Assembly (NCBI GenBank): GCA_030512335.1
Contig: JAULSU010000001.1
Coordinates: forward strand, 992,001 to 1,056,000
Reading direction: 5' to 3'
Origin: Immersiella caudata
Taxonomy: Eukaryota; Ascomycota; Sordariomycetes; Sordariales; Lasiosphaeriaceae
Length of the DNA: 64,000 bases
Made by a program: the position numbers and the translations under genes
Notes under the pieces: generated by a model
Seen by the model: only the letters and a program-made list of their open reading frames with translations
Database searches by the model: none
What the model was told of the DNA's origin: nothing
Shown: positions 43,078 to 53,402 of the stretch, piece after piece
Numbering within the stretch: position 1 is the stretch's first letter
Layout of the letters: each line of letters begins with the position of its first letter

Positions 43078-45066
43078 ATGGATTGGCAGAACGGAGGGGA
43101 CGATCCCCCGAGCGCGGAAGGCGCTCCCCTGGAGCATCCCCAGGCGACACCAGCACCGCCAGCCGCCAAAGAGGGCCGACTAGGCACGCCAGATGGATTC
43201 TCCTCACAAGCCTGGCGGATTTTCTTCGGGCTGCGACAGCTCCTAAGAGCGGAGGCCGCGAGCAGAGAAGCGGCCGGGCGCGAGGTCAGGGAACTCAGGC
43301 AGGAGATCGCCCGACACACGGCCGAATTCTTCAACGTCAGTCTCCAGGCGAGAGAGGCGCACGCCCTGGCCAACCAGATGAGGGCGGCCGCCGAGGCGCA
43401 CGCCGCTGTGAACCAGCAAAACCTCGAGGCCGCTCAGAGAACGGTGACCGCAGCCGCGGCTAAGGAGCAGAAATTTTCCCAGAAGCAGGATGAACCCGGG
43501 GCCTGCCTCGCAGCGGCACCCGCCCCTGCAGCCCCTTACGTGGTTGACAAAATGGGTTGGCATGAATCCAAAATTTGGCCACTGCTGAGTGAGGCCAAAT
43601 TTTGGATTCATGCCAACCCATTTTGTCAACCACGTGCCCCTCTGGGAGCGGACCCCACCCTTGGGTCCACAGGGGCCACCCTGGCGCCACTCGCCCCACC
43701 AGGAAACCACTCGACTGGCCCGTCTGGAACGGCCGCAGGGCGCGGACTTCACCGCTTACCTCCACAACCTCCACGAGAAGATCGACCTCGACGGCCCCGG
43801 CCCCGCAGGAGCGGACCTCATCGGAGGAGACCGGGAAATCAGTTTCCAGATCATGACGAAGCTCCCACAAGCGCAGCGCGCGGCGCGCGGCGGTCCAGGT
43901 CTTCTACGAAGAACAACCCTCCTCCGCGAGACTCCTCCGCCACCTCGAGGCTAAGTTCGGCAACGCCCCCGCCGTCGCTGCAGAAGCGTGCGAGAAGCTA
44001 GCGGCCTACTTCAAGGGACCGGGCCAATCGTTCCACAGCTTCTACTTGGCCTAGTCAACCCTGTACTACGAGGCCAACCGAAGGGGCTGGCACAACGACA
44101 CTAAGCGCAACCACTTCGTTGAACGACTTTCCCCCTACTTCACCAGCAAGCTGGTATCCGTCCGCCCCCCTAAAGACTTCGAAGACCTTATGAGAAAGTA
44201 CGAGGGCCACACGTACCAGTGGAAGCGGACGCCCGAGATCGCAAGGCTCGGTCGCGAACACGACACCGGCCCTACCCTTCGCCCCCGCCCCAACGACAAG
44301 AGCGGCCGTACCGAGCCCCGCTCCCACAAGGGAACGGGGGGTTCCGCCCCCTCGCCGGCGGCCGACCCAGGCGGTGACGTTATCATGCGCTCCATCAAGT
44401 TCCAGAAGCGCGGGGGCCGCCCCCAGCCGAGCGGCATCCAAGGGCACCAAAAGCGCGCCAAGTGGGTATCCCGCAACATCCTCAACAACCGGAAGAACAA
44501 GAGGCTTTGCCTCCGCCGTGGTGGCTCCGGCTACATGGTAGCAGAGTACGAGTAAGACGGCCCCTCTGGCCTAGCGGCCCCAGGAGGGAGGTAAGGGTCC
44601 AGAAGGTCCATTTCGAGGTGGAGATAGAACCAGAGCTCGAGAGCCCGGGCTCAGACTCGGGGGATGACTCCACCGCACTATTCCCCTCCCAGAGGAGCCA
44701 CAAGAGCTGGTAGATAGACAGGCAGGTAGAGGAATTTCAACGTTCTGGAAATATAACAACCAAGCCTACCCTCATCGGGGTAATCATTCGCCCCAGTGAC
44801 CTTATTACACCGCAATATGCGAGGAGGTGGTGGAAGGCCTCGGCCTCCCCGTCGTCTCCGTGAAGCCCCGAGTCGTCAGGGGAGCTTCCAAAGCCATGAG
44901 GAGAGCGGTGACAAGCGAGATCGCCTGGCTTCACATCGAGGTGGCCGGCGAGACCCAACCGATTTGCACTCACGTCATCCCCGGGCTCTCGGAGCCCCTT
45001 ATCCTGGGCAAGCCCTGGATGATCGACCACGAAGTCGTTTCGGATCCGCCCCAGAAGCGGCTCTAG
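43078..45066 (+). pseudogene. gypsy gag-protease relic
   Basis: The gag start is long and Ala/Glu-rich with a coiled coil (LRQLLRAEAASREAAGREVR). It continues, after a foldback insertion and frame changes, through TAYLHNLHEKIDLDGPG, EEQPSSARLLRHLEAKFGNA and YEANRRGWHND, typical of fungal gypsy gag. An in-frame TAG at 44052-44054 probably replaces CAG. A zinc knuckle has decayed (CLRRGGSGYMVAEYE where CxxC..GH....C is expected). A retropepsin-like stretch at 44820-45066 ends LILGKPWMIDHE, but its active-site Asp is not evident. It is nonfunctional. Confidence 0.7.
43538..43635. mobile_element. 98-bp perfect foldback element inserted in gag
   Basis: Arms of 43 bp (43538-43580 and 43593-43635) are exact reverse complements around a 12-bp spacer. 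Flanks GCCCCTT and GCCCCTC are a candidate 7-bp target duplication with one mismatch. The first and last bases are ACGTGG and CCACGT. It has no coding capacity; it fits a very small palindromic MITE or an inverted-duplication scar. The arms show no mismatch although the host gag is heavily mutated, so the insertion or its correction is recent. Confidence 0.85.
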
Positions 45067-46103
45067 TTAGGTAAGGCGCAGCGGTACGTGCGGCACTAGG
45101 ATCCTGCCCTCACGGAGGCTCTGGGGACCTCAGCACCGCCATGGAAGTAATCGCTCCAACGTTCAAAACCCACGTAAAAAGGTAGCTCAAGCAGGGGGTA
45201 CGAAAGGCGCTAGAGACCTCCGTCTTCGCCCTCTCACCCCAGGAGCTGGAGAAAACTCTCCTAAAGAAGCACCCCAAGTCCCAGAAAGCGCTACAAAAGA
45301 GGATCCCCGAGGAGTTCCACGACCTGCTCCCACTGTTCTCGAAGCGGGAGGCGGACAAGCTCAACCCCCATAAGCCCGGAATCGACCACACCACCCCCCT
45401 AAAAAATGACAAGAATGGAGAAGACCCTCCGCTTCCATATCCATCGATCTGAGAGCAGAACGGGTCAGCAGGTGCTTAAGGATAGACGGGATAAGGGCCG
45501 AGGCGCTACCCGCTCCCCTGGAAGCGGGGGTGACGGGGCGCTCCTCGAGGGAGGCGGCGGCGACGTCGGTTTTCGCTCCTTCGGGAGCATTGGTGGTCGA
45601 GCCACCCGCCTCCGAAGAAGCGGGGTGACGGTTTCCGCTTCAGCGAGAGCGGGGGCAGCGGGCGACGCGTCGGGGAGAGTGGGGCCGAAAGGGTCGTCTG
45701 CCAAATTGGCAGCGCCAGAGGAGCGAGTCTTCACACATCCTCAAGTTAGCGGTTATTCACTGGGAGCTCCCAAGGGAGCGGACTTACAACGAGGCGAGGC
45801 CCAAAGGGCGGGGGCGCGAAAGGCGCGGCTTCTTGGTGGGCGAGCCACTGGACGGCGAGGAGACATCTTGTCTAGTGAGCGACCGTACGAGCGGTTAGAA
45901 TTGATCTCCAGGCCCAGGAGAGCGCGCGCCATCGGGAGGGTCACTTACGAAGATTGATTGTAGGCCGACGAAAAAACAAAAGAAGAGAAGGAATTGAGGA
46001 AGGCTTGCGGATTGGATGTATTTACTTCGAGCGCGTGCCGGTGCGCTCGGAAAAAGTGGGACCTTTTGCCCCACTCCGGAGGAGCGGCCTTGGTGAGGGG
46101 TGA
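45067..46103 (+). pseudogene. retroelement remnant between protease relic and right LTR
   Basis: Traces of a linker (LSPQELEKTLLKKHPKS, PEEFHDLLPLFSKREADKLN, then PGIDHTT) that precedes reverse transcriptase in fungal gypsy elements can be read at about 45220-45400. After that the polymerase is missing and the remaining frame is Arg/Gly-rich without motifs, indicating a large internal deletion. Confidence 0.55.
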
Positions 46104-46309
46104 TGTCATAGGGCTACGGCCCCACATTGAGCCTTGGCCACGGCCAAGGCCCCATCCCACACGGAAGCCCCGGGTTGGGCTCCGCTCCCGTAGCGACTGT
46201 GGTATATAGCTTAACGAGCTCCCACCAGAGCTCATCCTCCTCTCCTTCCTCTTTACAGAGACCATCGATAAACCCCAGCCACAGCCGCTCACCTTGCTAG
46301 ACCCTCACA
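46104..46309 (+). repeat. right LTR, uninterrupted
   Basis: It begins TGTCATAGGGCTACGG and ends near GACCCTCACA. It shows the unsplit order of the two left-LTR parts. About ten or more transitions separate the copies, so the element is old. Confidence 0.7.
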
Positions 46310-46525
46310 TCTGTGCCCGCATTGCACAGCAGCGCTAGTCTGTATGACCTCAAGGGGCGCTTCGTTGTTTGCGTTTGGTGCAGGCCGTAGTCTGCGGGAC
46401 CAGCGCATAGTGGCGTCTCCGGACTAATGCAGAAAGTCTGCCCATCTGGGGATCCAAGCCGCCGGGGCGCTGGCTATCACAGATATGCAGACGTAAATGT
46501 TTCTCATTTCCTGACTACCGAGGTA

Positions 46526-49138
46526 CTACCTACCTGTGAGTGCTTGAGATACTCGATCCAGTCTAGTTACATCGTCTAATGATTTGCAAAGGGCGTGAAT
46601 CTCCTCTATTGCACTGCCATACAATCCAGTGTCCTTACTCAGCCTACAATCCTTCCTCCCGAACACAGAGTCCAGCCCTTGATCACGGATAAGCTTGCTT
46701 AACTTGTATGGACAGTTGCTGACACTGTTTGAACACCCAGGGTCACCTACCCTGATGTCGAGGACGGATGCTGAAGATTTGACTACTATGCTCAGAGACC
46801 TAGAGAAACCCTGTCCCTTCCGACAGCGATCCCACAACTCTGGTGTTACTAATGGCTCGACATGCTGCATCCCATCTGCGCCGTAAATTATGCGTGTTTT
46901 TTGCTGTCTCAGCTTGCTGAGAAAGTCCAACATGGGTGCATTGGACTCGTTTGGCAGACAATGGGGTAGGCGGCACAAGAGTCGAATTTGTATCACCTCT
47001 GAGCCCGGCGCGGAGTAGAAGGTTGGAACGGATAACAATTCGACATAGAATAAATAGGAATGCATCTTCCCAGCAATTTGTCGAAGGAGGCCGGAATTAT
47101 AACTTCCGCCACCGTACTCGACCGTGATATCCACCCCCGAAGGGTTTTTATCACGAGCCAAAGATAGTGCACTATTTGCAACATCAGCCTACCGCTCTTC
47201 TAATAAAGGGGTAGCATCGACATTGAACATACCTCGATGCTCTTTTGAATTCTTTGTTCGAGAATGCTTGGTCCCGGATCAAAAGGACGACATCTGGGCC
47301 ATTAAACTGCCTGGTTTTTGATAAATCCCACTTCAAGCCCTTTCCGAAATCAACTGTAGATTGTCGACATTTCGGTGCCGTTATTTGGGGCAGGTGGTAT
47401 TGACAGTCTGCAAGGTCCCACTTCTCGAGGAATACCGTTTGTGCGAAGAATGCACCTGTATAACCCAGTGTTAGTAAGCAACGTCACCAGGTAGGTAGGA
47501 AACTTGCCGATATTAGATCCAATAATCAGGTCAAACTGGTCACGGAGTGGAAAAGCTGAGAGGCCGAGAAACGTCTGAAAGTCCCGCAGGAATCGAGCTA
47601 GTATTGCCTTGCTGTCAACCAGCCCTTCAAGCTTCAGGACCCGCACCCCTGCAGTTGGTGGCCGTATTGACAAGATCAACTGGTTAGCATCATTGCAGAG
47701 AGGACAGTGGCTGATGCAAATTCTCCAGAGGTCTGGTTCGGAGAACGAGCCGCAATTAAGAGCACACGTCTCGCATAGTTGATGGCCACAATCCAGCTTC
47801 ATGCTAGGGGCCTGTGCTAAGCACGCCAAGCATGATTTGTCACAGTAATACCCAGCCCAGATGTCCCGGAACCTTCCAAGTGCGTTAAAGTGCGATATGG
47901 TAGACGAAACATACCGCCTCTCTGATGCCAACTGTGAAAACTTTTGTCGAACAGCATCGTGAAAAGTTTGGCGTCCAATCCTCTTGCTAACTCGTCGTAG
48001 TATCTGCCCGTAGAAGTGGTCGAATGTGGACTCCGGACGGAAATCTAACGAAATCAGCAAGAGTCAATAATGATTATATGGCGTGGTGTTACCTACGATG
48101 CATACCAGGAGGATGTGCTTCCATGTCTAGTGCCGAAGCTACTAGCAGAACTGGATCGATGCTTTTACCGAAGACCGCCGTTGCGAAGTTGACGATATGG
48201 TCTTCAAGGCGATCTGGGATGGGGTTATGCAGCCTTGTTGCCTGATAAAAGTCAAACGGGCGTACTCCGTGGACGAAGAACTGAGAAACGGATTTTTGTA
48301 AGAGGTACTTTAAGTGCTCGGAATTGAATGCGTATCCGGCTTTGGCTCGAAGTCCAAACATTTGCTCCGTGTGAGTTACGATCTCCGTTCTAGATGAAGA
48401 TGAGAGGAGCTGAATGCTCTCAAAGGCTGTCTGACATAACAAGTCGGCTTGGAAGTTAGCTGTTTCATCAAATGGGTCAAGTTGAAGCAGTGAAGCTTTC
48501 AACCTGGATTTAAGTTGGCCTTGAAAGCACTTGATATCGAGGACTGTCCTGTTGCTATGAAGCAGGAGAATTCGCGGCGGCGATTGGACCGGGGTGGTGA
48601 TTGACTCTCGGGCCCACACCACAAGAACATCAGCTACGCCATCAAGACCGCCAGCAAAGTCCTCTACAAAGAGAAGGATGACTGAGGCGAACGGAGCTAG
48701 TGTCCTCCAGTAAAGTTTCCAAGCGAACTGTGCAATTTGAATCGGGTGGCTGGTCTGTGGCAGGAGTGCTCGGTGCTGTCGAGTGGTCTCCGGCATTGGG
48801 CCTGCTTTCATTCTCGACATGGTTTTTTGATTATGGAGTTCACAGTCTACCATAATAGTTGAGCGTAAGGGAGAATTACGTCGGAAGACGACTGCATTAT
48901 GGCCGTCGCTCCCGGGGACGCCTGTGTGGAAAAACTGCCGCTTTGTTTTGCCCCCAAGGGCGAGAACGATCCGTGGCAAAGCTGCAAGCTCATCAAAGAC
49001 TTGACTTGCACCCCGATGCTCTAAGAGATAGGTTCCCCGTCCAGGGATGCTTGATTTGAGTTCGAGCCAGCATGATGTAGAGTTGCTGCGTTCGGAGAGG
49101 GGCTTGATGGCGAGAGGACGCGGCCATGGGGACGTCAT
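46526..49138 (-). CDS. RING-like zinc-finger plus degenerate patatin protein (PLP-like), about 818 residues
   Basis: Four exons (48106-49138, 47508-48044, 47233-47455, 46526-47189) sum to 819 codons. The N-terminal 345 residues are an unrecognised domain. A RING-like finger follows at about 415-465 (CLAC..LDCGHQLCETC..CPLC). Then comes a patatin-type domain in which the oxyanion motif DGGGxRG reads LEGLVDS and the nucleophile box GTSTGG reads GSNIGG, so both catalytic elements are lost. The C-terminal half (TPELWDRC, ISV-like strands, NCPYKLSKLIRDQGLD) matches fungal patatin-like proteins. Intron 2 is a GC-AG intron (G|GCAAGT..TACAG); intron 3 is only 43 bp and less certain. It is divergent from the DUF3723 gene, 331 bp apart. 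A binding or scaffold role rather than lipolysis is inferred. Confidence 0.68.
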
Positions 49139-49469
49139 TTTGGTGTCTGAGATGAGCGGCAATGCTGAAAACAAAGTGCCAGTTAAGGCAGGATATTATT
49201 TCAAGTTGCCTACCTGGGTAGGCACTTGAAGCCGTCCGAGGGGGTGATGCGCGAAACCAAATCCGGTTTTGGTGAAGTACTTCACCTGCTTGAAACAGAA
49301 GCGCGGATCCAGGTCCAAAACCGGAAACCAAAACTTGTCTGCCAAGAACATACCTAAACAGCCCCCAACAAAGTCCAACCTGTCAGCCAAAACGTCAAAA
49401 CCCCTGCCTGCCACAGCAAAACCCTTTGATCATCGGAAGCAGAAAAAAAGAAAAAGAAAAAAAAGCAAG
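49139..49469. promoter_or_regulatory. divergent promoter of the patatin-like and DUF3723 genes
   Basis: AAATCCGGTTTTGGTGAAG at 49259-49277 and CCAAAACCGGAAACCAAAAC at 49316-49335 form an inverted pair of the island's CCGGTTTTGG-type motif. An A-rich tract precedes the DUF3723 start codon. Regulatory function is inferred from recurrence. Confidence 0.4.
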
Positions 49470-52238
49470 ATGGAGCTTATCGGTATTATTCGCTGTCCTT
49501 TGAAGTCCCTTATTCCTTTCGGCAAGGGGAGGCACTTAAATCCGAAGCACGTAGAACGACTCGCAAAGCGGCTACAAAGAAGCTGTCGACCAAACGAGCA
49601 AAGAAACCACATTCGGGGAATTGTCACATCTGCGGAACTTGAGAGGATACTCAAGACGCTTGGATTGTCCAGAGAGGAGCTCCAAGGGACTACCAGGGGC
49701 CTGGTCGTCTATCCCCACCTCTCAAACCATCAAATTGCCTGTCTTGATGGCGCTCACAGACTCGCGGCAGCAGCGCTGTGCAAAAAGAAGCCAGAGTCTT
49801 GGACAGTTCAGCTCTACTACGTCCATGGGAGTTGGATAGAATTTCCCCATAAGATTACATCACCTACCACAACTAGCAAGCAAATTCACTACGAAGCTGA
49901 ATACTTCTCGCATGAGGCACCAAAAGGCGATGGTGAAATCTTTGTCGCAATCTGGAAGAGCCGTCTAGAGAAGGATACAGACCGTGAGAACGAACACTGG
50001 GAGAGACTGTCGAATGCAAAGCAGGCAACTTTACGGGGCTTTTTAGAGGGCACGCCCGAGCTTGCTGAAGCTCTGTATCAAGTTTCCCAGTTTCCAGGTG
50101 TCATCAGTGGCCTTCAGCTGGGGAATGTCCACAAGAATTTCGGAGATCTGGCAGAACTGGCCATGAATTACTTTCTGCATATCTTAAAGACGTGGAAGCG
50201 CATCACTGGTAATGATCCCGAAATCGCCTCATGTGTCGACCCTCAAAGCGTCCTTGACCTCCAGTCTCGAGCACCAGCTACAAATGACATGGATCGCTGG
50301 ATTATATCGGAGCTGTTTCGAACGAACTCCATCTTCACTCAGGTTAGAGATTCCAGATCGAGGGCTCGGCTCAAACAGACGATTCTTTCGATAGACACTA
50401 TTATCCCCAGCCTTCAGACATTCCACAAGAACATGAAGTTTCTCTCCATCGCCGCTAGGATCACTAAGAAGTATCTCATAGATCCTGGCAGAAAACGGGT
50501 TAACAAACGGAAGCCAACGCTTTTCGAAACCCTCAGTCTTCACTGGACCGCCCCCGATGCGTTTTTGGTAGAGGCCGGGGATGGGAAATTCCAGACAATA
50601 CATGGGATGATGCCATCGGCGCGTTATTCTTTCACAACCATTATGGTTGCAATTCTTCGACTATTTCCGAAACTAGACACGACCAGCCCTTTACAGGATT
50701 TGCAAGGCGAAGCATTGCACGCTTGCCCTGAAGCACATACGGTGACATACCTCTTGAACCTCGCAAATCGCATGGGGTACGATAATGTCAAGATCCAAGA
50801 CAGCTTGGCTCACTGGTCTCAAAGGGCGGCAAATTTAAAAATCACCGCTGACGAGCCTGGTGATGGGGCAATGGACATGAGCTGCATCAAGCTCGCTGAT
50901 TGGCGCTGCGGTGTCCCGTTTGTCAAATCTGTACGAATTCTTTATACAGAAGCCTTCCTCCCAAAACTCTTAGCCGAGGTTGATGCTGAGGAGGTTCTCA
51001 TGGTGAAGTTCGTACTTTCAGACATGATAAAAGCGTTCTTTTGGGAGGACATCAAAACAACACTGCGGGGAGAGGTTGCACAGGAGCCGCGGCCTAATGC
51101 GGCCATGGAAGACCAAGCGGCCGATGTCCCCTTACAAGACGACACTGCACGCGCTAGATCACAGCAAGGAGCCGGACCAGATACCGCCACGGAAGACCAG
51201 GCAGCGGAAGTCCCATTGCCAGACACTCAGCAGAATGGGCCGCAACAAAAAGCCAAGCGAGATATTGCCATGGAAGACCCACCTTTGTTCCGCCCCTTTG
51301 CCATACCCACTCGGCGTATCCCCAGCTGGCGTCAAAATCCAACAGTCTCCCCTATCAGGTCCATGAAGACCCAAAGACCAAACGTACAGCCACCCGGTGT
51401 GAAACGTAGGGAGGATCTTGGGAGAAAAGTGCCACGGCCGGAATCTCGCATTCCGAATGCTGAACAGAGGGACAGAGCGCGACCGGAGTCCGAGCCCGAC
51501 TCCAACCGTCGGGAGGGTCTTGGGAGGAGGAGACCGCGACCGGACTCTTTGTCGCCAGTTGGCATTCGGGAGGCCCAAAACTCAGATCCTGACCCGAAAA
51601 GGCGTAGGCTCAACTATCTAGATGAGTTCAATCGTCGGCGTCAGGAGGAGTCCAACCGTCGGGAGGAGCCCAACCGTCGGGAGGAGCCCAACCGTCGGGA
51701 GGATCTTAGGAGGAGGAGACCGCGACCGGACTCTTTGTCGCCAGTTGGCATTCGGGAGGCCCAAAACTCAGATCCTGACCCGAAAAGGCGTAGGCTCAAC
51801 TATCTAGATGAGTTCAATCGTCGGCGTCGGGAGGAGTCCAACCGTCGGGAGGAGCCCAACCGTCGGGAGGATCTTGGGAGGAGGAGACCGCGACCGGACT
51901 CTTTATCGCCAGTTGGCATTCGGGAAGTCCAAAACTCAGATCCTGACCCGAAAAGGCGTAGGCTCAACTATCTAGATGAGTTCAATCGTCGGCGTCGGGA
52001 AGAGTCCAGCCGTCGGGAGGAGCCCAACCGTCGAGAGGATCTTGGGAGGAAAAGGCCACGACAAGAGTCTCTATCTTCAGCTCACATTCGGGAGATTCAA
52101 ACTTCAGAATCTGATCCAAAACGGCGTAAACGGATAAGATTAAGAGAATCCGAGTCGCCAAATCGGGAGGCTCAAACGTCAACATCGCCGCAATTGCTGA
52201 CACAAAGCCCTGTGTTCAGTTCCAACCTAGAGCCATAG
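49470..52238 (+). CDS. DUF3723 family protein with repetitive C-terminal tail, 923 residues
   Basis: Residues 1-125 carry the DUF3723 pattern: IRCPLKSLIPFGKGRHLNP, VERL..LQRSCRPNEQRNHI, then IACLDGAHRLAAAALC..WTVQLYYV. The family is fungal, of unknown biochemical role, and frequent among cargo of Starship giant transposons. The body to about 535 is helical and unbroken. From about 685 the tail holds four copies of a 56-62-residue repeat (RRPRPDSLSP, REAQNSDPDPKRRRLNYLDEF, RREEPN), highly charged and likely nuclear. The frame is open from 49269, but 49470 is the first ATG. Third-position base use is more A/T than in the housekeeping genes at 1-25 kb. Confidence 0.8.
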   Translation: MELIGIIRCPLKSLIPFGKGRHLNPKHVERLAKRLQRSCRPNEQRNHIRGIVTSAELERILKTLGLSREELQGTTRGLVVYPHLSNHQIACLDGAHRLAAAALCKKKPESWTVQLYYVHGSWIEFPHKITSPTTTSKQIHYEAEYFSHEAPKGDGEIFVAIWKSRLEKDTDRENEHWERLSNAKQATLRGFLEGTPELAEALYQVSQFPGVISGLQLGNVHKNFGDLAELAMNYFLHILKTWKRITGNDPEIASCVDPQSVLDLQSRAPATNDMDRWIISELFRTNSIFTQVRDSRSRARLKQTILSIDTIIPSLQTFHKNMKFLSIAARITKKYLIDPGRKRVNKRKPTLFETLSLHWTAPDAFLVEAGDGKFQTIHGMMPSARYSFTTIMVAILRLFPKLDTTSPLQDLQGEALHACPEAHTVTYLLNLANRMGYDNVKIQDSLAHWSQRAANLKITADEPGDGAMDMSCIKLADWRCGVPFVKSVRILYTEAFLPKLLAEVDAEEVLMVKFVLSDMIKAFFWEDIKTTLRGEVAQEPRPNAAMEDQAADVPLQDDTARARSQQGAGPDTATEDQAAEVPLPDTQQNGPQQKAKRDIAMEDPPLFRPFAIPTRRIPSWRQNPTVSPIRSMKTQRPNVQPPGVKRREDLGRKVPRPESRIPNAEQRDRARPESEPDSNRREGLGRRRPRPDSLSPVGIREAQNSDPDPKRRRLNYLDEFNRRRQEESNRREEPNRREEPNRREDLRRRRPRPDSLSPVGIREAQNSDPDPKRRRLNYLDEFNRRRREESNRREEPNRREDLGRRRPRPDSLSPVGIREVQNSDPDPKRRRLNYLDEFNRRRREESSRREEPNRREDLGRKRPRQESLSSAHIREIQTSESDPKRRKRIRLRESESPNREAQTSTSPQLLTQSPVFSSNLEP
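51525..52130. repeat. 168/186-bp coding tandem repeat
   Basis: Copies start at 51525, 51711, 51879 and (diverged) 52047. The first spacing is 18 bp longer owing to one extra GTCGGGAGGAGCCCAACC unit, itself repeated inside each copy. Copies 1-3 are almost identical, so the array expanded recently. Confidence 0.88.
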
Positions 52239-52502
52239 CGGTTGGTAGACCTAGAAGCAACCCCAGAGCATCCGTCCGTGGAAGTGGAAGAAGAACTTTG
52301 ACGTACCAGTATCGCCTAGATACTTGAGGTACCCTATAGATAGATGCATAGATACCTGCCTAACTTAGCGTGAGGACATCAATGTAGCACAATTGAATGT
52401 TCTCGCAGGCCGTTTTGAATGCCGTGACAGGCCCCTCTCTCCGAGGCAAGTACACAGCACGGTGAGCCACCTGCTGTGAAAACATTGAGCAATAGTGGCC
52501 CG
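52239..52502. other. 3' flank of the DUF3723 gene
   Basis: Nothing recognisable. Confidence 0.3.
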
Positions 52503-53086
52503 GGCACACTGAACCATGGGTGGGCACATTGAGCCATGGGTGGGCACATTGAGCCATGGGTGGGCACATTGAGCCATGGGTGGGCACATTGAGCCATGGG
52601 TGGGCACATTGAGCCATGGGTGGGCACATTCAGCCATGGGTGGGCACATTGAGCCATGGGTGGGCACATTGAGCCATGGGTGGGCACATTGAGCCATGGG
52701 TGGGCACATTGAGCCATGGGTGGGCACATTCAGCCATGGGTGGGCACATTGAGCCATGGGTGGGCACATTCAGCCATGGGTGGGCACATTGAGCCATGGG
52801 TGGGCACATTGAGCCATGGGTGGGCACATTGAGCCATGGGTGGGCACATTCAGCCATGGGTGGGCACATTGAGCCATGGGTGGGCACATTCAGCCATGGG
52901 TGGGCACATTGAGCCATGGGTGGGCACATTGAGCCATGGGTGGGCACATTGAGCCATGGGTGGGCACATTCAGCCATGGGTGGGCACATTGAGTCATGGG
53001 TGGGCACATTGAGCCATGGGTGGGCACATTGAACAACGGGTGGGCACATTGAACAACGGGTGGGCACATTGAGCCATGGGTGGGCA
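52503..53086. repeat. 20-bp minisatellite, about 29 units
   Basis: The unit GGGCACATTGAGCCATGGGT repeats head to tail with almost no length variation. The main variant is GAGCC versus CAGCC; edge units carry GAACC, GAGTC or GAACAA. From 52741 the variants follow the order G C G G G C twice, so a 120-bp higher-order unit was duplicated. Minus-strand ORFs through it exist in all frames because the unit has no stop; they are artefacts. It lies between the DUF3723 gene and the orphan at 53403. Confidence 0.93.
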
Positions 53087-53402
53087 AAGTCAGCCGAGGA
53101 AAGGTACCAGACAACGATGGGAACTTGGAATGAATGGGGGGACACACGGATATCAGCACATGGAAGTACAGCAGCACACGGAGACATAGAAGATTTTCAT
53201 TTGCAGAGACTTTGCGAACTACCAGCCAGGTCCAAAGTCGCGATCCTGACCCTTTCGGCAGCATTTTGACAAAACGTGACAAAATCAGGCGGGCAGAGGC
53301 ATTGAATTCGTGCCGCTACCCTCTTCAATGTAGCATTGTCGACCCTACTGAAGCCAGCACTGCAAGGGAATTAGCTTTTTCAAGATGGGGACCAGATAGA
53401 CC
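53087..53402. other. intergenic, no gene seen
   Basis: This lies between the minisatellite and the 3' end of the minus-strand orphan. Nothing recognisable. Confidence 0.3.

Larger units (their letters stand above)
41793..46309 (+). mobile_element. degenerate Ty3/gypsy LTR retrotransposon
   Basis: Two similar terminal segments (41793-41892 plus 42937-43045, and 46104-46309) flank gag- and protease-like coding relics. The start TGTCAT and the order LTR, gag, protease indicate the plus orientation. Reverse transcriptase, RNase H and integrase are missing apart from scraps, so it cannot move by itself. The left LTR is split by an insertion of about 1 kb, and the gag region is broken by a foldback element. 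A CAG-to-TAG stop in gag and loss of the zinc-knuckle residues fit C-to-T decay such as RIP. No target-site duplication was recognised. Confidence 0.7.

Noticed and set aside
49269..49469. N-terminal extension of the DUF3723 frame
   Set aside because: There is no ATG; the translated stretch is Lys-rich and overlaps the shared promoter motifs.
52503..53086. CRISPR array
   Set aside because: Units are contiguous with no spacers, and the genome is eukaryotic.
52360..53282. Several minus-strand ORFs rich in CAHPWLNVPTHGSMCPPM
   Set aside because: They are readings of the 20-bp minisatellite, which lacks stops in every minus frame.
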